From Altererythrobacter sp. B11 (GTDB taxonomy: Bacteria; Pseudomonadota; Alphaproteobacteria; Sphingomonadales; Sphingomonadaceae): 64,000 bases of DNA. The translations under genes were made by a program, and so were the position numbers. Under the pieces are notes generated by a model that saw only the letters and a list, made by a program, of their open reading frames with translations, did no database searches and was not told the DNA's origin. The stretch lies in assembly GCF_003569745.1 (NCBI RefSeq), contig NZ_AP018498.1, positions 3,387,001 to 3,451,000 of the forward strand, in the 5' to 3' direction. Of this stretch, positions 29,844 through 40,000 are shown one piece after another (positions within the stretch are counted from its first letter, which is position 1; the number at the start of each line of letters is the position of its first letter).

Positions 29844-32162
29844 TCAGTCTTCCTTCAGGAAGGCCGGCAGGTGATCGGGGTCGCCCCCTTCCTTGCCGCC
29901 GCCGTCACGGTCGCGCCCGCCGCGGGGTCCGCGATCCCGGCCACCGCCGCCGCCGCCACGCGGCCCGCGACGATCGCCACCACGGCCACCTTCGCGCTTG
30001 TCGCCACGATCGCCGCGGTCGCCACGATCACCACGCGGTTCACGCGGGGGACGCGTGTCCTCCAGCTCCTCGCCGGTTTCCTGGTCCACGACGCGCATCG
30101 ACAGGCGGACCTTGCCGCGGTTGTCGATCTCGAGGACCTTGACCTTCACTTCCTGCCCTTCGGACACGACGTCGGTCGGCTTCTCGACCCGCTCGTTCTT
30201 CATTTCGGAAACGTGGACGAGACCGTCCTTGCCGCCCATGAAGTTCACGAAGGCGCCGAAATCGACGATGTTCACGACCTTGCCGTTGTAGACCTTGCCG
30301 ACCTCGGGCTCTTCCACGATGCCCTGGATCCACTGGCGTGCAGCCTCGATCTGGCTGATGTCGCTGGACGAGATCTTGATCACGCCTTCGTCATCGATAT
30401 CCACCTTCGCGCCGGTTTCGGCCACGATCTCGCGGATCACCTTGCCGCCCGTGCCGATCACGTCACGAATCTTGGACTTGTCGATCTGCATCGTTTCGAT
30501 GCGCGGAGCGTGAGCGGACAGTTCGGTGCGGGCGGAACCCAGCGCCTTGGTCATCTCGTTCAGGATATGGGCGCGGCCGCCCTTCGCCTGCTCGAGCGCC
30601 TTGGCCATGATTTCCTTGGTGATGCCAGCGATCTTGATGTCCATCTGCAGGCTGGTGATGCCCGCTTCGGTGCCGGCCACCTTGAAGTCCATGTCGCCCA
30701 AGTGATCTTCGTCACCCAGGATGTCGGACAGCACGGCGAAGTCGTCACCTTCCAGGATCAGACCCATGGCGATGCCCGAAACCGGGCGCGCGATCGGCAC
30801 GCCGGCATCCATCATGCTGAGGCAGCCGCCGCACACCGTCGCCATCGACGAAGAGCCGTTGCTCTCGGTGATGTCGGACAGGATACGGATCGTGTAGGGG
30901 AAGTCTTCCCTGCTCGGCAGCATCGGGTGCAGCGCGCGCCAGGCGAGCTTGCCGTGGCCGATCTCGCGACGGCCCGGAGCGCCGAAGCGACCCACTTCGC
31001 CGACCGAATAGGGCGGGAAGTTATAGTGCAGCATGAAGCTCTGATACGACAGGCCTTCGAGGCCGTCGATCATCTGCTCGGACTCCTTGGTGCCCAGCGT
31101 GGTGGTGCAGATTGCCTGCGTTTCACCGCGCGTGAACAGCGCCGAACCATGGGTGCGCGGCAGGAAGCCGACCATCGCCTCGATCGGGCGGACCTGATCG
31201 AGCTTGCGGCCGTCGATGCGGCTGCCGTCCTTGAGGATGGCGGTACGCACGATTTCGGCTTCAAGCTTCTTGACCAGCTTGCCGGCCGTCATCTGCGTCT
31301 GGCCGTCGGCATCGGCATAATGTGCCTTCGCCTTCGCACGGGCCGCATTGAGCGCGTCCGAACGGGCCGACTTGTCGGTCAGCTTGTAGGCAGCGGCGAT
31401 ATCCTTGCCGATGATGCCGCGCAGCTCTTCCTTCATGGCGGACTTGTCGTCCGACATGTCGATTTCCCACGGCTCCTTGGCGGCCTGCTCGGCCAGCTTG
31501 ATGATCGCTTCCACGACCTTCTTGCTTTCGTCATGCGCGAACATGACGGCGCCCAGCATCTCTTCCTCGGTCAGTTCCTTGGCTTCGGATTCGACCATCA
31601 TCACCGCGTCGTGCGTGGCAGCGACGACGAGGTCGAGGCGGCCATCCGCAAGGGCGGTTTCCTGCTTCGGGTTGAGCACATATTCGCCGTCCACGAAGCC
31701 CACGCGGCAGGCGCCGATCGGCCCCATGAAGGGCACGCCGGAAATGGTCAGCGCCGCACTGGCGGCCACCATCGCCACGATGTCCGCCTCGGTCTCGCCA
31801 TCATAGGAGAGGACCTGGCAGATTACGTTGATCTCGTTGTAGAACCCTTCGGGGAACAGCGGGCGGATCGGGCGGTCGATCAGGCGGCTGGTAAGCGTTT
31901 CCTTCTCGGTCGCGCCACGCTCACGCTTGAAGAAGCCGCCCGGAATGCGGCCGGCGGCGGAGAATTTTTCCTGGTAGTGGACGGTAAGGGGGAAGAAATC
32001 CTGCCCTTCCTTCACGCTCTTCGCGGCGGTGACGGCGCACAGCACCACGGTTTCGCCATAGGTCGCCAGCACGGCGCCATCGGCCTGGCGCGCGATGCGC
32101 CCGGTTTCCAGAGTGAGGGTCTTTCCGCCCCACTCCAGCGATACGGTTTTCGTTTCGAACAT
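29844..32162 (-). CDS. pnp: Polyribonucleotide nucleotidyltransferase (PNPase)
   Basis: 772 residues. It degrades RNA 3'-5' using phosphate and is a degradosome core enzyme. Two RNase PH domains (about 1-230 and 310-540) surround a helical linker; the second has [20 protein letters not shown] and [15 protein letters not shown] with the conserved acidic residues. KH ([14 protein letters not shown]) and S1 ([19 protein letters not shown]) domains follow. The C-terminal ~60 residues are an Arg/Gly/Asp-repeat tail (RGD runs) ending LPAFLKED, typical of this order and probably an RNA- or partner-binding extension. It is downstream of rpsO, the conserved arrangement. Confidence 0.98.
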   Translation of the reverse strand: MFETKTVSLEWGGKTLTLETGRIARQADGAVLATYGETVVLCAVTAAKSVKEGQDFFPLTVHYQEKFSAAGRIPGGFFKRERGATEKETLTSRLIDRPIRPLFPEGFYNEINVICQVLSYDGETEADIVAMVAASAALTISGVPFMGPIGACRVGFVDGEYVLNPKQETALADGRLDLVVAATHDAVMMVESEAKELTEEEMLGAVMFAHDESKKVVEAIIKLAEQAAKEPWEIDMSDDKSAMKEELRGIIGKDIAAAYKLTDKSARSDALNAARAKAKAHYADADGQTQMTAGKLVKKLEAEIVRTAILKDGSRIDGRKLDQVRPIEAMVGFLPRTHGSALFTRGETQAICTTTLGTKESEQMIDGLEGLSYQSFMLHYNFPPYSVGEVGRFGAPGRREIGHGKLAWRALHPMLPSREDFPYTIRILSDITESNGSSSMATVCGGCLSMMDAGVPIARPVSGIAMGLILEGDDFAVLSDILGDEDHLGDMDFKVAGTEAGITSLQMDIKIAGITKEIMAKALEQAKGGRAHILNEMTKALGSARTELSAHAPRIETMQIDKSKIRDVIGTGGKVIREIVAETGAKVDIDDEGVIKISSSDISQIEAARQWIQGIVEEPEVGKVYNGKVVNIVDFGAFVNFMGGKDGLVHVSEMKNERVEKPTDVVSEGQEVKVKVLEIDNRGKVRLSMRVVDQETGEELEDTRPPREPRGDRGDRGDRGDKREGGRGGDRRGPRGGGGGGRDRGPRGGRDRDGGGKEGGDPDHLPAFLKED

Positions 32163-32284
32163 CTGATATCCTTCACTCCGCCGGCCCTATTGCCTGCGGG
32201 GTTTGCTGCCGGGTGTCTTCCGTCCCGGTCCGGTGCGGGGCCTTTGATGCCCCTGGCCCCTCCGCCGGATTGCGAAGGATGCCC

Positions 32285-32318
32285 ATAAAGCGAAAGGGCG
32301 GCTCCGATGGAACCGCCC
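32285..32318 (-). terminator. Terminator or processing hairpin between rpsO and pnp
   Basis: On the minus strand GGGCGG-TTCC and GGA-CCGCCC pair shortly after the rpsO stop, followed by TTTCGCTTTAT. In other bacteria the rpsO-pnp spacer has an attenuating terminator that is also an RNase III region; this hairpin is in the matching position. Confidence 0.65.
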
Positions 32319-32329
32319 CCTCGAAACTC

Positions 32330-32599
32330 TTATTTACGCAGACCCAGCTTCTGGATCAGGTTATTGTACCGCTCGACATCCTTCTTCTTGAGGTAGGCGA
32401 GCAGGCTGCGCCGCTTGTTGACCATGATCAGCAGGCCGCGGCGCGAATGGTTGTCCTTGTGGTGTTCCTTGAAATGCTCGGTCAGGTTGCGAATACGCTC
32501 GGTGAGGATCGCAACCTGCACTTCCGGGGAACCCGTGTCGCCACTCGCGCGGGCGTTGTCTTCGATGATCTCAGTCTTCTTTTCGGCAGTAACCGACAT
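32330..32599 (-). CDS. rpsO: 30S ribosomal protein S15
   Basis: 89 residues, exactly the family size, starting [18 protein letters not shown] with [17 protein letters not shown] and the helical [20 protein letters not shown] that binds 16S rRNA. The start is the ATG at 32599; longer in-frame sequence runs into truB. It lies between truB and pnp as in most bacteria. Confidence 0.98.
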   Translation of the reverse strand: MSVTAEKKTEIIEDNARASGDTGSPEVQVAILTERIRNLTEHFKEHHKDNHSRRGLLIMVNKRRSLLAYLKKKDVERYNNLIQKLGLRK

Positions 32600-32604
32600 G
32601 CATT

Positions 32605-33594
32605 TCACTCCGCGGTATCCGGCAGGTTGAAACCCCGCACGACGCGTGCCGTGCCATCCGACAATTCCATCAGGGCGACCGGAACTGTGCCAGCCTTCGC
32701 CCAATAGAGCCCATCGGAAAGGGGCTGTCCGGAAAGGACCCGGCCCTGGCGGACCGCCTGCGCGCTTTCCGGATCGAGATTCAGGGCCGGGATACCGTCC
32801 AGCCCCGCCTCCAGCGGCAGGAGATGGTCTTCAAGGGGCGCGCCGTTACCGATTTCTTCCAATAAGTCCAGCGAAATCGCCTGATCTTCGGTGAAAGGGC
32901 CGGCCTTGATCCGCCGAAGCCAGGTAACATGGCCGACGGTGCCGAGCGCATGGGCAATGTCGCGCGCCAGGGAGCGTATATAGGTGCCCTTGGATACATT
33001 TGCGACCAGCGTGGCGCTTTCCGCCAGTTCCAGCGGCGCCGCGGGATCGAACGGATCCGGGCGGCCCGCGGTGGCGGCGAAGGCGGAATAGAGCGGCGCG
33101 CCCTCCCCCGCATCCGCGCGGCCGGCGAGGTGCAGCGAATGCACGGTGACGCGGCGGCTCTGCAGTTCCACCTCCTCACCCGCGCGGGCGAGGTCATAGG
33201 CGCGCCGGCCATCCAGCTTGAGCGCGGAATAGGCCGGCGGCACCTGCTCGATTGCGCCCGTGAAATGTTCGCAGATCGCCGCCACGGCCGCAATCGGCGG
33301 GCGGCGCTCGCTGCGGGCCACCACTTCGCCTTCGGTATCCAGCGTATCGGTTTCCTCGCCGAAGCGGATGGTGAAGGCATAGGTCTTGCTGGCGTCGAGC
33401 ATCCGCCCGGCGAGCTTCGTCGCCTCGCCCAGCGCGATCGGCAGCACGCCTTCGGCCAGCGGATCGAGCGTGCCGCCGTGGCCGACCTTGACCTTGCCAT
33501 GGCCGGCCTTCCGCAGCACGCGCTTGACCGCGCTGACTGCCTGGGTGGAGCCGAGCCCGCGGGGCTTGTCGAGGATGAGCCAACCATGGGGCAT
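32605..33594 (-). CDS. truB: tRNA pseudouridine(55) synthase TruB
   Basis: 329 residues from the ATG at 33594 ([11 protein letters not shown]), the usual family start; an upstream in-frame start at 33624 would add ten residues. The catalytic Asp is in [20 protein letters not shown]. It makes pseudouridine 55 in the T-loop of tRNAs. A short PUA-like C-terminus follows the catalytic domain. It is five bases from rpsO. Confidence 0.96.
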   Translation of the reverse strand: MPHGWLILDKPRGLGSTQAVSAVKRVLRKAGHGKVKVGHGGTLDPLAEGVLPIALGEATKLAGRMLDASKTYAFTIRFGEETDTLDTEGEVVARSERRPPIAAVAAICEHFTGAIEQVPPAYSALKLDGRRAYDLARAGEEVELQSRRVTVHSLHLAGRADAGEGAPLYSAFAATAGRPDPFDPAAPLELAESATLVANVSKGTYIRSLARDIAHALGTVGHVTWLRRIKAGPFTEDQAISLDLLEEIGNGAPLEDHLLPLEAGLDGIPALNLDPESAQAVRQGRVLSGQPLSDGLYWAKAGTVPVALMELSDGTARVVRGFNLPDTAE

Positions 33595-33626
33595 GGGCGG
33601 CGCCTTAGCGGCCCTTCCCGGCAATG

Positions 33627-34073
33627 TCAGCCTTCGCTGCTGTGCTCGCTATGGGCGTGTTCCTCCGCCTTGCCCTTGTGCGCGGCCTTGGGCGGCTCGC
33701 CCGCGATCCTGACCAGCGACTTCAGCGGATAGGGCTGCCCCGCCACGATGATGGTGGAGAAGCGATCGAAGGTGTCGGGGCCCTTCGTCTCGAAGCCGAT
33801 CGCCTGGGCGAAGGGAAGATCGGGCGCGCGGGCGAACAACACCGCCTTGTACCAGTGGCGTGCGCTGTCCTGGATATAGACCGTCTCGCTGCCTTCGCTA
33901 CGCCAGTCCCTTATGCCGCCGTGATTGGCGAAGGGGATGCTGGCATCGGCCTGCGCCTCTGCAGCGGCATTCTTGGCCGCCGGCGCGTCATCCTTACCCG
34001 CTTGCGCCGCCAGGGCAGGCATGGCCGGGGCCGCCAGCGCCAGCAGGGGAGCGAACAGAAGTGCATGTCTCAT
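33627..34073 (-). CDS. Exported DUF6491-family protein
   Basis: 148 residues from the ATG at 34073, chosen for the clean signal peptide MRHALLFAPLLALAAPAMPA. The mature region has the small beta-rich pattern IRDWRSEGSETVYIQDSARH, PFAQAIGFETKGPDTFDRF and PYPLKSLVRI that I associate with DUF6491. It ends in a Lys/His/Glu-rich tail. Probably periplasmic, function unknown. Confidence 0.8.
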   Translation of the reverse strand: MRHALLFAPLLALAAPAMPALAAQAGKDDAPAAKNAAAEAQADASIPFANHGGIRDWRSEGSETVYIQDSARHWYKAVLFARAPDLPFAQAIGFETKGPDTFDRFSTIIVAGQPYPLKSLVRIAGEPPKAAHKGKAEEHAHSEHSSEG

Positions 34074-34181
34074 CTCGAAGATCCTTTCGCAGGATGCCCC
34101 CACGCCCTCCATCTGGCGCGGGGCGCGCGCGATTCAAGCCCGGTCATGTGGAAGTATGCGGCGCCTGCGAGGCGCCGCCGG

Positions 34182-34874
34182 TCACTGGACCAGCAGCGCC
34201 ACCCAGTGCGCCAGCGCCATGTAATGCCCCTCCGCCCACAGCACCGGCGGCAACACCACCTTTTCGATGATGCCGAGGCCCGGAAACAGCCAGGGGATCA
34301 CCAGCAGCAGCAGGAACAGCAACGGGAAGCCATAGGGGCGCAGCTTCTCATAGGTGCGCGCCGCATCGCGCGGCAGCAGGCCCTCCACGATATGCGATCC
34401 GTCGAAGGGCGGGATCGGCAGCAGGTTGAACAGCGCCAGGAAGATATTGATCGAGATGAAATACTGCAGCGAAACGAGCAGGAAGCCCAGCACTCCGGCC
34501 GGCTGCGCCGTCAGGCTGCCCGCCAGCAGCCCCAGCAGCACCGCTCCGATAGCCGCCAGCACCAGATTGGTGCCCGGCCCCGCCGCCGCGACCGCCATCA
34601 TGCCATAGCGCGGATTGTCGAGCCGCCACTTGTTCACCGGCACCGGCTTGGCCCAGCCGAACACCGGCGCGCCGGTGAGTGCGAGGAGGCCCGGCAGGAT
34701 CAGCGTACCGAAGGGATCGACATGGCGGATGGGGTTCAGCGTCAGCCGGCGCCGTTCCTTCGCCGTGGGATCGCCCAGCAGCAGCGCCACCCAGCCATGG
34801 GCGACCTCGTGGAACACGATGGCGATGACAAGGGCCGGGATCAGCGCCAGCGCGAGCAGGATGGTGTCAGGCAT
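34182..34874 (-). CDS. Site-2 protease-family (M50) membrane metallopeptidase
   Basis: 230 residues with about six membrane helices. The zinc site is in IVFHEVAHGWVALLLGD near residue 22, with the third ligand in PIPPFDGSHIVEGLLP near residue 155. The conserved AAGPGTNLVLA loop lies between them. These rhomboid-like short M50 proteins (YwhC/SpoIVFB branch) cut within membranes; the target is unknown. Confidence 0.92.
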   Translation of the reverse strand: MPDTILLALALIPALVIAIVFHEVAHGWVALLLGDPTAKERRRLTLNPIRHVDPFGTLILPGLLALTGAPVFGWAKPVPVNKWRLDNPRYGMMAVAAAGPGTNLVLAAIGAVLLGLLAGSLTAQPAGVLGFLLVSLQYFISINIFLALFNLLPIPPFDGSHIVEGLLPRDAARTYEKLRPYGFPLLFLLLLVIPWLFPGLGIIEKVVLPPVLWAEGHYMALAHWVALLVQ

Positions 34875-34941
34875 GCAGCCTCCTAGCTAGGGAGTGCGCG
34901 CCCTTCCGGCAATGGCCCGGCATGGCGCCAGACGCGGGCCG

Positions 34942-35526
34942 TCAGCCGAAGAAACCCAGCGCCTGCGAGAAATGGCGCCGGCACAGCGGTACATAGCTCT
35001 CATTGCCGCCGATCTCGGTCTGCGCGCCCGCTGCGACCGGCTCGCCCTCCGCGTCGATCCGCAGGTTCATCGTCGCCTTGCGGCCGCAATGGCACACCGC
35101 CTTGATCTCGACCAGCGCGTCCGCGATCCCCAGCAGCACGGCGGAGCCGGGGAAGAGTTCGCCGCGAAAATCCGTCCGCAGGCCGTAGCAGAGCACCGGG
35201 ATATTCGCCTCATCCGCCAGCCGCGCGCATTGCCACGCCTGCGCGGGGGAGAGGAACTGCGCCTCGTCCACGAACACGCAGGCCAGCGGCGTTGCTGCAT
35301 GCCGGCGGCTGACCTCCGCCCACAAATCCGTCTCGCCGGTGAAGCGATGCGCATCGGCTTCCAGCCCGATGCGGCTGGCGATGGGCTTGCCGGCGGAGCG
35401 ATCGTCGAGCGCGGCGGTCCACAGCATGGTGGCCATGCCCCGCTCGCCATAGTTGAAATTGGCCTGCAGCAGGTTGGTCGATTTCCCCGCATTCATGCTG
35501 GCATAATAGAAATAGAGCTTTGCCAT
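34942..35526 (-). CDS. tdk: Thymidine kinase
   Basis: 194 residues of the type II (TK1-like) family. The P-loop is YYASMNAGKSTNLLQ near residue 8, the Walker B/lid segment VFVDEAQFLS near residue 90, and the C-terminal zinc-binding part has CHCG with a later CRRH. It phosphorylates thymidine with ATP in the salvage pathway. Confidence 0.96.
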   Translation of the reverse strand: MAKLYFYYASMNAGKSTNLLQANFNYGERGMATMLWTAALDDRSAGKPIASRIGLEADAHRFTGETDLWAEVSRRHAATPLACVFVDEAQFLSPAQAWQCARLADEANIPVLCYGLRTDFRGELFPGSAVLLGIADALVEIKAVCHCGRKATMNLRIDAEGEPVAAGAQTEIGGNESYVPLCRRHFSQALGFFG

Positions 35527-35550
35527 GCGCCGCCCCCGTCCCTTCGCCGC

Positions 35551-35952
35551 TCAGTCGTCCTCGCCATCCAGATCTCGCGCCACGCGCGGGTCGGACAGCA
35601 GCCGCTCGATCCGATCGGCCTCGTCGAAGCTCTCGTCGGCCAGGAAGCGCAGCTTGGGCGCGAATTTCAGGCCGAGCCGCTTCGCCACCTCGCGCTGGAA
35701 GAAGGCGGTGTTCTGCCGCAATGCGGTGAGCACCTCCTGCTCGTCCCCGCCCAGCAGCGGCTTCACGTAGACCTTCGCCTGCCGCAGGTCGGGCGACATG
35801 CGCACTTCGGTGACGGAGACGGTGCGGGCCGACAGCGTATCGTCATGCACCTGCTGGCGGGTAAGCAGTTCCGACAGCACATGGCGCACCCGTTCCCCCA
35901 CCTTGAGCAGGCGGACGGAATGGTCTTCGGAGCTGTGAGGTTGGCGGGCCAT
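35551..35952 (-). CDS. rbfA: 30S ribosome-binding factor RbfA
   Basis: 133 residues of the KH-fold family: [39 protein letters not shown] and [20 protein letters not shown]. It helps mature the 5' end of 16S rRNA and is needed for growth in the cold. It belongs to the nusA-infB-rbfA-truB cluster. Confidence 0.96.
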   Translation of the reverse strand: MARQPHSSEDHSVRLLKVGERVRHVLSELLTRQQVHDDTLSARTVSVTEVRMSPDLRQAKVYVKPLLGGDEQEVLTALRQNTAFFQREVAKRLGLKFAPKLRFLADESFDEADRIERLLSDPRVARDLDGEDD

Positions 35953-35954
35953 GG

Positions 35955-36491
35955 TCAGTCCATCTTTTCGATAATGCGCCGGATCGACCGGATGTTGCGC
36001 GCGGTACCGCGGCAGCCAAGGCGCCGGGCGATGAAGCCGGCGGTCAGCTTGCTGGCCCCCGCGCCATCGACATAGTCGATGTGCAGCGCCCGCGTGCCGG
36101 GCGCAAGTTTCTCGCTCCCGCGGCCGGCGTGATCGGCAATGAGCGTCTCGAAGGCCTCGGGCGCAGGCTGGGTTTCGAGGAAATGGACATGGACGAGATT
36201 GTCCTCGCCCGTGTCCGCGAAGGGGCTTTCCGCCACCGCCGCTTCCAGTTCGGCCCGGCTGCGCACGGCGGCGAAGGTATCGATGTCGAACCGTTCGCGC
36301 ACCACATAGGCGAGCTTTTCGGCCAGCCCCTCGCTCGGCCGCTCCTCGTGTGAGAACAGCACGTTGCCGCTGGCGACCACCGTTTCCACCTCCGCGAAAT
36401 CCTCGCGCTCCAACGCGTCGCGCAGGTCCGCCATCAGCAGGCGATTGCCGCCGACATTGATAGCGCCGAACAGGGCAGCGTAACGGGTCAT
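35955..36491 (-). CDS. DUF1697 domain-containing protein
   Basis: 178 residues from the ATG at 36491. The pattern [41 protein letters not shown] and NVLFSHEE is diagnostic of DUF1697. The family has a ferredoxin-like duplicated fold and no assigned function. It has slipped in between infB and rbfA, whose stop and start flank it closely, so it is probably transcribed with them. Confidence 0.9.
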   Translation of the reverse strand: MTRYAALFGAINVGGNRLLMADLRDALEREDFAEVETVVASGNVLFSHEERPSEGLAEKLAYVVRERFDIDTFAAVRSRAELEAAVAESPFADTGEDNLVHVHFLETQPAPEAFETLIADHAGRGSEKLAPGTRALHIDYVDGAGASKLTAGFIARRLGCRGTARNIRSIRRIIEKMD

Positions 36492-36607
36492 GCCACGAGC
36501 GGAGGAGTCAAGCTGCCGAGGCGAACGGTCGCGGCGCAGCGCCGGAAAGCGGCATCGGCATGCTCGGCCGATGCCCCGTTCCAATGCGCTGTCCGCTCAG
36601 CCATTCA

Positions 36608-39220
36608 CTACAGCGTCCGTTCCTGTTCCGTCACCTCGAACACCTCCAGATTGTCACCCGGCTTGATGTCGTTGGTGTCGGCAAGCACCACGCCGCATTC
36701 GAGACCCGTGCGGACTTCGTCCACATCGTCCTTGAAGCGCCGCAGCGATGCGATGGTGGTGGCGGAAACGATGACGTCCTGCCGCGTGAGACGCGCATGG
36801 AGGCCCTTGCGGATAACGCCTTCCAGAACCAGCAGACCAGCCGCCTTGTCCTTCTTGCCCGCAGGAAACACCTGCTTGACCTCGGCACGGCCGACCACGT
36901 TCTCGACCCGCAGCGGGCCAAGCTCGCCGGCCATCTCCTTCGCGATCTCCTCGGTCAGGTGATAGATGACGTCGTAATACATCATCCGCACCTTATCCCG
37001 CTCGATCAGCTGGCGTGCCTTGGCATTGGGGCGGACGTTGAAGCCCACGATCGGCGCCTTGGAGGCGGCCGCCAGCGTCACGTCGCTTTCGGTGATCGCG
37101 CCGACGCCGGAATGCAGCACACGGACCTTGATCTCGTCGTTCGAGAGGTTGTGCAGCGCATTGGTGATCGCTTCCACCGAACCCTGCACGTCGGCCTTCA
37201 CCACCAGCGGGAATTCGATCACGTCGCTCTTCAGGCCGGCGAACATCGCATCGAGATTGGCCGGGGCCATCGCGGTGCGCTTCTCGGTCGCCTTCTCCTG
37301 GCGGTACTCGGCCGCCTCACGGGCGCGCTGCTCGTTCTCCACCACGGTCAACTGGTCGCCGGCACGCGGCACGCCGCCCAGGCCCAGCACCTCCACAGGC
37401 ATAGAGGGGCCGGCTTCCTTGATCTGATTGCCCTTGTCGTCGATCAGCGCGCGCACGCGGCCGCTTTCCGTACCGACCACGAAGGTATCGCCGCGCTTCA
37501 GCGTGCCGCGATTGACCAGCACGGTGGCCACCGGGCCACGGCCCTTGTCCAGCTGCGCTTCGATCACGGTGGCTTCGGCGTCGCGATCCGGTCGCGCCTT
37601 CAGCTCCAGCAGTTCGGCCTGCAGCAGGATCTTGTCGATCAGATCGTCAAGGCCCGCGCCGGTCTTGGCGGAGACTTCCACATCCTGCACGTCGCCGCTC
37701 ATCTCCTCGACCACGACTTCGTGTTCGAGCAGGCGCTCGCGAATGCGCTTCGGATTGGCCTCCGGCTTGTCGGACTTGGTGATCGCCACGATCATCGGCA
37801 CGCCCGCGGCCTTGGTGTGATTGATGGCCTCGATCGTCTGCGGCATGATCCCGTCATCCGCCGCGACCACCAGCACCACCACGTCGGTGACATTGGCGCC
37901 ACGCGCCCGCATCTCCGTGAAGGCAGCGTGGCCCGGAGTGTCGAGGAAGGTGACCTTGTCGCCGCCGTTGGTGGTGATCTGGTAGGCGCCGATGTGCTGG
38001 GTGATGCCGCCGGCTTCGCCCTTCACCACGTCGGTGCCGCGCAGGGCATCGAGCAGGCTCGTCTTGCCGTGATCGACATGGCCCATGATGGTGACCACGG
38101 GCGGACGCGGCTTCAGCGTCTCTTCCGCATCGACCTCGTTCGAAGTGTCGATATCGGCATCGCTTTCGCTGACGCGCTGGATATTATGGCCGAATTCCTC
38201 GACCAGCAGCTCCGCCGTGTCCTGGTCGATCGTCTGGTTGACGGTGACCATCATGCCCATGTTGAACAGCGCCTTCACCAGGTCGGCGCCCTTTTCGGCC
38301 ATGCGGTTGGCGAGTTCCTGCACCGTGATCGCTTCGGGCACGATCACGTCGCGCACCTGCTTGTCACGCTGCTTGGACTGCCCGTCGCCATAGGAGCGAC
38401 GCTCCTTCTCGCGGGCACGCTTCAGCGCGGCGAGGCTGCGCGCACGGCGCCCCTCGTCCTCGTTGAGCGCCTTGGTGACGGTGAGCTTGCCCGAACGACG
38501 CTTGTCTGCACGGTCGCCGCGGCTGGCGGGCTGCGGCGCGGCGGGCTTGCGCTCCTCGCGCTTCTTCTCGGCACGCTTCGGCTCGGGCCGGGCCACCGGG
38601 GTGAACCTGCGCGGAGCCGGCACGGTGCTGGCGGAGCTGGTCTCCTCCTCCTGGGCGGCGGCGGCGGCCGGCTGCTCTTCCTCGGCAGGCGCCTGCTGAG
38701 AGGGGGCTTCGACGGCAACCTTCTCGGCCGCCTCGCGCGCCTTGGCAGCTTCTTCCTCTGCACGGCGATTCTCTTCGGCGCGGCGCTTCTCGTCCTCCAG
38801 CTGCTGCTGGCGCGCTTCCTCCTCGCGGCGGCGAGCCTCTTCGGAGAGGCGCATGCGCTCGTCCTCCGCCTCGCGCTGCAGGCGCGCCACGCGTTCCTGC
38901 GGAGTCTCGTCCGAAGGAATGTTGCGTGCAGGCGCAGGCGCAGGCCTGCTCGCCGCAGGGGCGGGGGCAGGAGCCGGGGCGGGTGTGGGGGCCGGTGCAG
39001 GCGCGGCGGCGGGAGCCGGTGCCGGCTCAGGCGCGGCGGCGGGAGTCGCCTCCTCGGGCGCGGCGCCGGGCTTGGTAAGTTTGCGGCGGCGCTTCACCTC
39101 GACCGCCACCTTGTTGGTGCGGCCATGGCTGAAGGTCTGCCGGACCTCCCCCGCATCGACCGAACGCTTCAGCCCCAGCGGCTTGCGGGTGCGCGTCGGT
39201 GTGGTGTCGTTATCGCTCAT
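36608..39220 (-). CDS. infB: Translation initiation factor IF-2
   Basis: 870 residues. A Lys/Arg start ([20 protein letters not shown]) is followed by a long Ala/Pro/Glu-rich linker with a highly charged coiled-coil stretch (about 120-200). The G domain has [22 protein letters not shown] and then domains II-IV. It places initiator tRNA on the 30S subunit and promotes subunit joining with GTP. The G4 motif reads TKSD (481-484) where most IF-2 proteins have NKxD; Thr at that place is accepted by other GTPases, so function should be kept. Confidence 0.98.
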   Translation of the reverse strand: MSDNDTTPTRTRKPLGLKRSVDAGEVRQTFSHGRTNKVAVEVKRRRKLTKPGAAPEEATPAAAPEPAPAPAAAPAPAPTPAPAPAPAPAASRPAPAPARNIPSDETPQERVARLQREAEDERMRLSEEARRREEEARQQQLEDEKRRAEENRRAEEEAAKAREAAEKVAVEAPSQQAPAEEEQPAAAAAQEEETSSASTVPAPRRFTPVARPEPKRAEKKREERKPAAPQPASRGDRADKRRSGKLTVTKALNEDEGRRARSLAALKRAREKERRSYGDGQSKQRDKQVRDVIVPEAITVQELANRMAEKGADLVKALFNMGMMVTVNQTIDQDTAELLVEEFGHNIQRVSESDADIDTSNEVDAEETLKPRPPVVTIMGHVDHGKTSLLDALRGTDVVKGEAGGITQHIGAYQITTNGGDKVTFLDTPGHAAFTEMRARGANVTDVVVLVVAADDGIMPQTIEAINHTKAAGVPMIVAITKSDKPEANPKRIRERLLEHEVVVEEMSGDVQDVEVSAKTGAGLDDLIDKILLQAELLELKARPDRDAEATVIEAQLDKGRGPVATVLVNRGTLKRGDTFVVGTESGRVRALIDDKGNQIKEAGPSMPVEVLGLGGVPRAGDQLTVVENEQRAREAAEYRQEKATEKRTAMAPANLDAMFAGLKSDVIEFPLVVKADVQGSVEAITNALHNLSNDEIKVRVLHSGVGAITESDVTLAAASKAPIVGFNVRPNAKARQLIERDKVRMMYYDVIYHLTEEIAKEMAGELGPLRVENVVGRAEVKQVFPAGKKDKAAGLLVLEGVIRKGLHARLTRQDVIVSATTIASLRRFKDDVDEVRTGLECGVVLADTNDIKPGDNLEVFEVTEQERTL

Positions 39221-39244
39221 ACGCCTCTAACATTCCTTCAAAAT

Positions 39245-40000
39245 TCATTCGCAGCCCCGGACATCGGGGGAGGCCGCGCCTTCCGGCGCGGCAGCCGATG
39301 CCGCCAGGCTCGTATCGCTTCCAGCCGCGCCCGCGGCCGCCGTGTAATTCAGCAAGCGCCGCAGCGGGGTGGCTACCCGTTGGGCCGATGCCCCATCGGC
39401 CAGCGCCAGGTGGACGACATTGTCGCGGCCCAATGCCACAGACAGGGCCGCGCGGTCCAGTGGCAGCCGGATTCCGGCAAGTCCGGACCCTTCCGCATCC
39501 ATGCCCACGCGATAGGCCTGATCGAGCTTGCGACAGCCATCATCGCTGGCGTCGTTGGCGTGATACAGAGCAGCAACGCCCCCCGTCCGCGCCTCGCCCG
39601 CAATACGGTCCGACCCCAAGATAAGGCGTCCGGCGCGCATTTCGAGCCCCAGCCGCTGCAGAAAAGCACGCTGAAGCGCATCTTCCATCCGCTGCGGCAG
39701 ATCTTCGGGGATGCTGATCTGCCCCGTCTTGAAGGCGCGTGAAAGCGCGCCGCGCAGCTTACCGGAGGCGAGCGCCTGTTCCAGCTCCGCCCGATTCACG
39801 CCGATCCACGCACCCCGTCCCGGCGCGCGCGCCAGCGCATCGGGCAGCACCTCGCCATCGGGCGAGAGCGCCAGACGCAGCAGCTCGTCGCGCGCATCGT
39901 TGCGCCCGGTCAGCACGCAGCGGCGTTCAGGCATGTCGCCATGCCCGCCGCGCTTCGCAATGTCTTGAGCGGCTAGCGGCTCATTGCGAGGATTCCGCAT
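39245..40000 (-). CDS. YlxR-like DUF448 protein with L7Ae-like C-terminal part
   Basis: 251 residues. The N-terminal DUF448/YlxR domain has ERRCVLTGRNDARDELLRLA and the RAPGRGAWIGVNRAELEQAL turn; the later part (GLEMRAGRLILGSDRIAGEA) matches the ribosomal L7Ae-like module fused to YlxR in Alphaproteobacteria. It is a predicted RNA-binding protein between nusA and infB and overlaps nusA by 20 bases. The Ala-rich end is low complexity. Confidence 0.9.
   Translation of the reverse strand: MRNPRNEPLAAQDIAKRGGHGDMPERRCVLTGRNDARDELLRLALSPDGEVLPDALARAPGRGAWIGVNRAELEQALASGKLRGALSRAFKTGQISIPEDLPQRMEDALQRAFLQRLGLEMRAGRLILGSDRIAGEARTGGVAALYHANDASDDGCRKLDQAYRVGMDAEGSGLAGIRLPLDRAALSVALGRDNVVHLALADGASAQRVATPLRRLLNYTAAAGAAGSDTSLAASAAAPEGAASPDVRGCE

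Noticed and set aside
29817-32288. Long plus-strand open frame of over 800 codons opposite pnp
   Set aside because: It is the antisense of a certain PNPase gene and rich in His/Asp/Leu shadow codons; high GC keeps stops rare on the opposite strand. Similar shadows lie opposite infB, nusA, leuC and the FtsX-type permease gene.
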